DNA of 64,000 nt, taken from contig OY969786.1 in the NCBI GenBank assembly GCA_963703075.1, positions 1,178,001 through 1,242,000 on the forward strand. The letters run 5' to 3'. Positions 62,232-64,000 of this stretch are shown here, in pieces; within the stretch, counting starts at the first letter, position 1, and each line of letters begins with the position of its first letter. The DNA comes from Korobacter sp963703075 (GTDB taxonomy: Bacteria; Acidobacteriota; Terriglobia; Terriglobales; Acidobacteriaceae). Under the pieces are notes generated by a model that saw only the letters and a program-made list of their open reading frames with translations, was not told the DNA's origin and did no database searches. Both the position numbers and the translations under genes were made by a program.

Positions 62232-63203
62232 ATGAAAATCGCAAACGATGTAACGGAGCTCATCGGGAAAACCCCGCTGGTGTATCTCCACAAGGTCACC
62301 GACGGCAGCAAGGCCCTGATCGCCGCCAAGCTGGAAGGCTTCAATCCCTGCGCGAGCGTCAAAGACCGCATCGGCGTGAGCATGATCGAGGAAGCGGAAA
62401 AGGCAGGCAAAATCCAGCCGGGAAAGACGGTGTTGATCGAGCCGACCAGCGGCAACACCGGCATCGGATTGGCCTTCGTTGCTGCCGTCAAAGGCTACCG
62501 CCTCATCATTACCATGCCCGACACCATGAGCCAGGAACGTCGGGTGCTCCTCCGCGCCTTCGGCGCCGAACTGGTGCTGACGCCGGGAGCCAAGGGCATG
62601 AAGGGCGCCATCGCCAAGGCGGAAGAGCTCGCGAAAGAAACGCCGGGCGGCTTCATCCTGCAGCAGTTCCGCAATCCCGCGAATCCCAAGATCCACTTCG
62701 AAACCACCGGCCCCGAAATCTGGAACGACACCGACGGCAAAGTCGATATCCTGATCTCCGGCGTGGGAACTGGCGGCACGATTACCGGCGTCTCCGAGTA
62801 CATCAAGCCGAAGAAGGCCAGCTTCAAAGCGATCGCGGTCGAGCCTGTCGAAAGCCCCGTCCTTTCAGGTGGACAGCCTGGCCCGCACAAGATTCAAGGT
62901 ATCGGCGCCGGTTTCATCCCCGAGGTCCTGCAGACCAAGTACATCGACGAAGTCGTGCAGGTCTCGAGCGACGAAGCGATCGCCGTCGCCCGCCGCCTCG
63001 CCAAGGAAGAAGGTTTGCTGGTCGGCATCTCGTCGGGCGCTGCGGTTGCGGCTGCGGTGAAGGTCGGCAGCCGTCCTGAGAACGAAGGAAAGCTAATCGT
63101 GGTAGTACTGCCAAGTTATGGCGAGCGCTACCTCAGCAGCATCCTCTTCCAGAATCTTCGCGACGAAGTCGCTGCGCAACAATCGGTCGAGGTTACGGTC
63201 TGA
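62232..63203 (+). CDS. cysK: cysteine synthase A (O-acetylserine sulfhydrylase)
   Basis: 323 residues, PLP fold type II. PLP Lys44 in NPCASVKDRIG, the Asn loop PTSGNTGIGL, and the phosphate loop GVGTGGTITGVSEY. It makes cysteine from O-acetylserine and sulfide. ATG 62232 has AAGGAG upstream. It is 5 bases before cysE, an operon for both steps. The 62036-62231 gap shows no riboswitch I recognise. Confidence 0.96.
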   Translation: MKIANDVTELIGKTPLVYLHKVTDGSKALIAAKLEGFNPCASVKDRIGVSMIEEAEKAGKIQPGKTVLIEPTSGNTGIGLAFVAAVKGYRLIITMPDTMSQERRVLLRAFGAELVLTPGAKGMKGAIAKAEELAKETPGGFILQQFRNPANPKIHFETTGPEIWNDTDGKVDILISGVGTGGTITGVSEYIKPKKASFKAIAVEPVESPVLSGGQPGPHKIQGIGAGFIPEVLQTKYIDEVVQVSSDEAIAVARRLAKEEGLLVGISSGAAVAAAVKVGSRPENEGKLIVVVLPSYGERYLSSILFQNLRDEVAAQQSVEVTV

Positions 63204-63208
63204 AACCA

Positions 63209-63985
63209 ATGGGTTTCTTCGAGGGAGTTCGGGAAGACATTCGGGCGATCTTCGAGCGTGATCCGGCGGCAACATCCACGCTCGCCGTCCTGCTGTGCTA
63301 TCCCGGACTCCACGCTCGAATTGCCCACCGCATCAACCATTGGCTTTGGCTGAAGAAATTCAGGCTGTTGGCGCGCTGGCTCTCACAGGTCGCGCGCTTT
63401 TTCACCGGCATCGAGATCCATCCCGGTGCGCAGCTCGGACGGCGGGTGTTCATCGATCACGGCATGGGTGTGGTGATCGGCGAAACCGCCATCGTCGGCG
63501 ACGACGTCACCCTCTACCAGGGCGTGACCCTGGGCGGCACCGGCAAGGAAAAAGGGAAGCGCCACCCGACGCTACTCAACGGTGTCTTCGTCGGCAATAA
63601 CGCGAACATCCTGGGGAATCTCACCATCGGCGAGAATTCGCGCGTGGGCGCAGGTTCAGTCGTGCTGCGCGATGTCCCACCCAACTCCACCGTTGTAGGC
63701 GTTCCCGCCCACATCATTTACCAGGAAGGCCACCGTGTCCTCATCACCGACCCCAAGGATGTAAAGGATCCGCTCTCCGACGTGATCATCGCACTGGCCA
63801 GCGAAGTCCGCGAAATGAAGGAACGGCTCGGCATGGGAGAGCCCGCCAACCTTCCCGGAGATGACAGCCAGAGACACCTGCAGTCGGTCCGCACCCTGGC
63901 GGAAGAAGATGGCGAGCGCGACCGGTATCGATTCACCCAGAAGCCCTTTGATCCCGAGTACACCGAGATCGCCTCGGGTATCTAA
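63209..63985 (+). CDS. cysE: serine O-acetyltransferase
   Basis: 258 residues of the short (EpsC-type) enzyme. The left-handed beta-helix has IEIHPGAQLGRRVFIDHGMG, VVIGETAIVGDDVTLYQGVT and LGGTGKEKGKRHPTL with the catalytic His in DHG. A C-terminal tail of about 70 residues extends beyond the helix and may contact CysK, though it ends in Gly-Ile, not the usual single C-terminal Ile alone. It acetylates serine. Stop near 63985, 15 bases before the window end. Confidence 0.95.
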   Translation: MGFFEGVREDIRAIFERDPAATSTLAVLLCYPGLHARIAHRINHWLWLKKFRLLARWLSQVARFFTGIEIHPGAQLGRRVFIDHGMGVVIGETAIVGDDVTLYQGVTLGGTGKEKGKRHPTLLNGVFVGNNANILGNLTIGENSRVGAGSVVLRDVPPNSTVVGVPAHIIYQEGHRVLITDPKDVKDPLSDVIIALASEVREMKERLGMGEPANLPGDDSQRHLQSVRTLAEEDGERDRYRFTQKPFDPEYTEIASGI

Positions 63986-64000
63986 CACGTGGTTGGAAGT

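Overview
The window reads as a chromosomal segment of an Acidobacteriota bacterium, probably class Terriglobia near Candidatus Koribacter. This is inferred from gene content and not from a marker tree. The supporting signs are moderately high G+C, an Oar-like TonB-dependent receptor followed by TPR and CRTAC1 (FG-GAP/ASPIC-UnbV) genes, a DUF5818-type secreted protein, an Ig domain split by a membrane insert, hopanoid genes of the hpnP and hpnJ type, and many dispersed intergenic hairpin repeats. Most of the window is ordinary housekeeping and secreted-protein coding sequence on both strands.

Layout. 1-8.3 kb: a partial gene, a secreted oligopeptidase B, two exported Gfo/Idh/MocA oxidoreductases, a DUF1080 (3-keto-glycoside hydrolase-like) protein, a GNAT and a methyltransferase, separated by composite hairpin repeats. 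8.3-13 kb: an HpnP-like radical SAM enzyme in an operon with two small 4-TM EamA/SMR-type proteins, then hpnJ. 13-29 kb: a large secreted beta-propeller protein, an anti-sigma kinase-like protein, an HtrA protease whose 3' end is copied in a downstream tandem repeat, PfpI, RimI-like and MnaT/PAT-like acetyltransferases, YebC, an exported bicupin oxalate decarboxylase, a PagL-like deacylase, a formimidoyltransferase-cyclodeaminase and a GT-C-like membrane protein. 29-35 kb: a compact minus-strand operon cinA-thpR-plsY-gpsA-(Lgt-like)-(COG1964/Tes-like radical SAM)-(small membrane protein). 35-42.6 kb: a frameshifted NHL protein, pgpA, yacG, rimO, a TgpA-like transglutaminase, a DUF2520 dehydrogenase and ribA. 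42.7-44.3 kb: tRNA-Ala(CGC), whose 3' half is duplicated 1.48 kb downstream, bounding a decayed integrative element. 44.3-54.3 kb: a secreted Ig protein, a PLP decarboxylase, and the Oar-TPR-CRTAC1 cassette. 54.4-64 kb: BON protein, frameshifted DinB, dapD, a dicarboxylate symporter, EcsC, RNase J, a PH-domain protein, an alpha/beta hydrolase, and cysK-cysE.

The most promising candidate for an undescribed system is the glycerolipid operon at 29.1-33.3 kb. Genes that make and acylate glycerol-3-phosphate (gpsA, plsY) are followed by an Lgt-family membrane protein that has lost residues needed for lipoprotein modification. After it come a radical SAM enzyme with the cysteine layout of the tetraether synthase (MJ0619) family and a small membrane protein. 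Together they look like a lipid-tail remodelling module, possibly making membrane-spanning lipids. Second are the hpnP-SMR pair operon, the tRNA-bounded element remnant, and the dispersed repeats, whose hairpin stems show compensatory base changes.
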